A stretch of DNA of 5,762 bases from an uncultured Bacilli bacterium (lineage in GTDB: Bacteria > Bacillota_I > Bacilli_A > RF39 > UBA660): the NCBI GenBank assembly GCA_934133015.1, contig CAKPAQ010000064.1, forward strand, positions 1 to 5,762. The letters run 5' to 3'. The position numbers were made by a program, and so were the translations under genes. The notes under the pieces were generated by a model, which had not been told where the DNA came from, made no database searches, and saw nothing but the letters and a program-made list of their open reading frames with translations. Below, piece by piece: positions 4,961-5,762 of the stretch (positions within the stretch are counted from its first letter, which is position 1; every line of letters starts with the position of its first letter).

Positions 4961-5762
4961 CTACTTTTTTATTTTTATTAAAGCTGGACTCTGAGATGTT
5001 GGATTTACAGTACTAAAATCAATATTATCATGTTCTAATTCATGAGATGCTGTTTCCATTAAACATTCATGGCAATTTTGATTAAAATATTGACATCTGT
5101 TATTTGAGAAAGTTGTTTTATTACCTTCAACACATAAATCATATGATTCCCATAATTCTACTATTTCAAGTGGAGTTAGTTTTCCTTTAGAATGAATTTC
5201 ATCAATTTGTTCTTGAGTAATTGAACAGTAAAAATCATTAACTTTCTTTTTAACAATAATATGTTCACATAAGCCTTTTAAAGCTACAATTTGCCCTTTA
5301 CTACCTCTTGCATATATTGCCAAATCAATTACTTCATCATTAATATCATCTAAATACATTAAAAAGAATCTTCTATATTCATCATGATTTTTAAAAATAT
5401 ATACTTCATTTTTTTGACTATCTTTAACAGGCATTGTTCTTTTTTCCTCTACTTCTACAACTGGTTCATGCTCAGTTTTTATTGCTTTAGTAGAATATAA
5501 ATATAGTCTTGTTTTTAAATCTAATTTTGGTTGTTTATCAGTTTTATCAGTTTTTTGTTTAGTTTTTGCTTGTTCTGAAACAGTCAAACCATGATAATCT
5601 GTTTCTCTTATTTCTGGAATCTCTACATTTGAAGAAGAAATTTTATTTTTAAATTCCTCTATTTGTTTCATTCTTTCTTCATGAGCTACTTCTAACCATT
5701 TTTTTAAAGTTAAAATTCTAAAAACTAATTTTGCTATTACTAATATTAAAACACTACCAACA
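4961..5762 (-). CDS. Membrane-anchored protein with C-terminal Cys/His cluster (5' end missing)
   Basis: The frame is open from the TAG at 4961 to the window edge, so the true start lies beyond 5762. The ATG at 5671 is internal: no good ribosome site precedes it, and 30 further codons upstream encode GSVLILVIAKLVFRIL, a likely membrane helix, then a charged helix. Of the 266 visible residues, 1-18 span the membrane, 19-45 are helical, 46-110 form a polar Lys/Thr/Glu-rich linker, and 118-250 form a folded domain. That domain has Cys165, Cys179 and Cys210, and a C-x6-C-x2-C group at Cys223, Cys230 and Cys233, followed by HELEH at 240-244. This looks like a metal-binding module, probably zinc. 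A Cys group of the NCHECL kind also occurs, as I recall, in small proteins of Firmicutes phages and mobile elements. It is the first visible gene of the operon. Anchor and Cys cluster are seen directly; function is unknown. Confidence 0.8.
   Translation of the reverse strand, partial: VGSVLILVIAKLVFRILTLKKWLEVAHEERMKQIEEFKNKISSSNVEIPEIRETDYHGLTVSEQAKTKQKTDKTDKQPKLDLKTRLYLYSTKAIKTEHEPVVEVEEKRTMPVKDSQKNEVYIFKNHDEYRRFFLMYLDDINDEVIDLAIYARGSKGQIVALKGLCEHIIVKKKVNDFYCSITQEQIDEIHSKGKLTPLEIVELWESYDLCVEGNKTTFSNNRCQYFNQNCHECLMETASHELEHDNIDFSTVNPTSQSPALIKIKK

Noticed and set aside
5027..5043. HELEH in the Cys/His protein matches the HExxH zinc-protease signature.
   Set aside because: Only about 22 residues follow it, with no downstream Glu or His in the spacing zincins need, and it directly follows a Cys cluster. 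A structural metal site or chance match is more likely.
5535..5560. Tandem nine-base repeat in the linker of the Cys/His protein.
   Set aside because: Only about two copies, encoding a Lys-Thr-Asp repeat in a low-complexity tether; no sign of a longer array.

Overview
The window is AT-rich. Every gene I can support lies on the minus strand, and transcription runs from high to low coordinates. Starts carry Bacillus-type Shine-Dalgarno sites (AGGAGA, GGAGG, AAGGAG). Complete genes end in TAA or TAG, and every Trp codon I checked is TGG, so the standard bacterial code fits better than the Mycoplasma code. AT bias, strong ribosome sites, factor-independent terminators and secreted proteins with short 'EALNxLY' segments suggest a low-GC Bacillota, probably an uncultured gut lineage of Bacilli/Mollicutes type. 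That placement is inference.

Right half (5762 to about 2850): one apparent three-gene operon. It begins with a protein whose 5' end lies outside the window. This protein has an N-terminal membrane segment, a Lys/Thr-rich linker and a C-terminal domain rich in Cys and His. Next comes a 382-residue soluble protein of no family I recognise. Last is a 277-residue PP2C-type protein phosphatase whose final metal-ligand position is substituted. A 15-bp terminator hairpin sits directly after the phosphatase stop. The layout suggests a membrane-linked phosphosignalling unit with no kinase in view.

Middle (about 2770 to 1881): a short transcription unit driven by an extended -10 promoter. It encodes a 175-residue exported or membrane-anchored surface protein, followed 14-20 bases later by a small three-helix membrane protein gene. 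That gene looks interrupted by an in-frame TAG after codon 19.

Left half: a 311-residue cytosolic all-helical protein stands alone under a consensus TTGACA-17-TATAAT promoter, with a 17-bp dyad at the predicted transcription start. It ends in a terminator that overlaps the next promoter. That promoter drives a secreted protein with a SipW/TasA-type leader and the beginning of a cadherin-like beta-sandwich, cut off by the window edge at position 1.

No RNA gene, CRISPR array, insertion sequence or plus-strand gene is visible. The longest gene-free stretch is about 160 bases (2735-2894) and holds a promoter and a terminator. The best candidate for something undescribed is the three-gene phosphatase operon.
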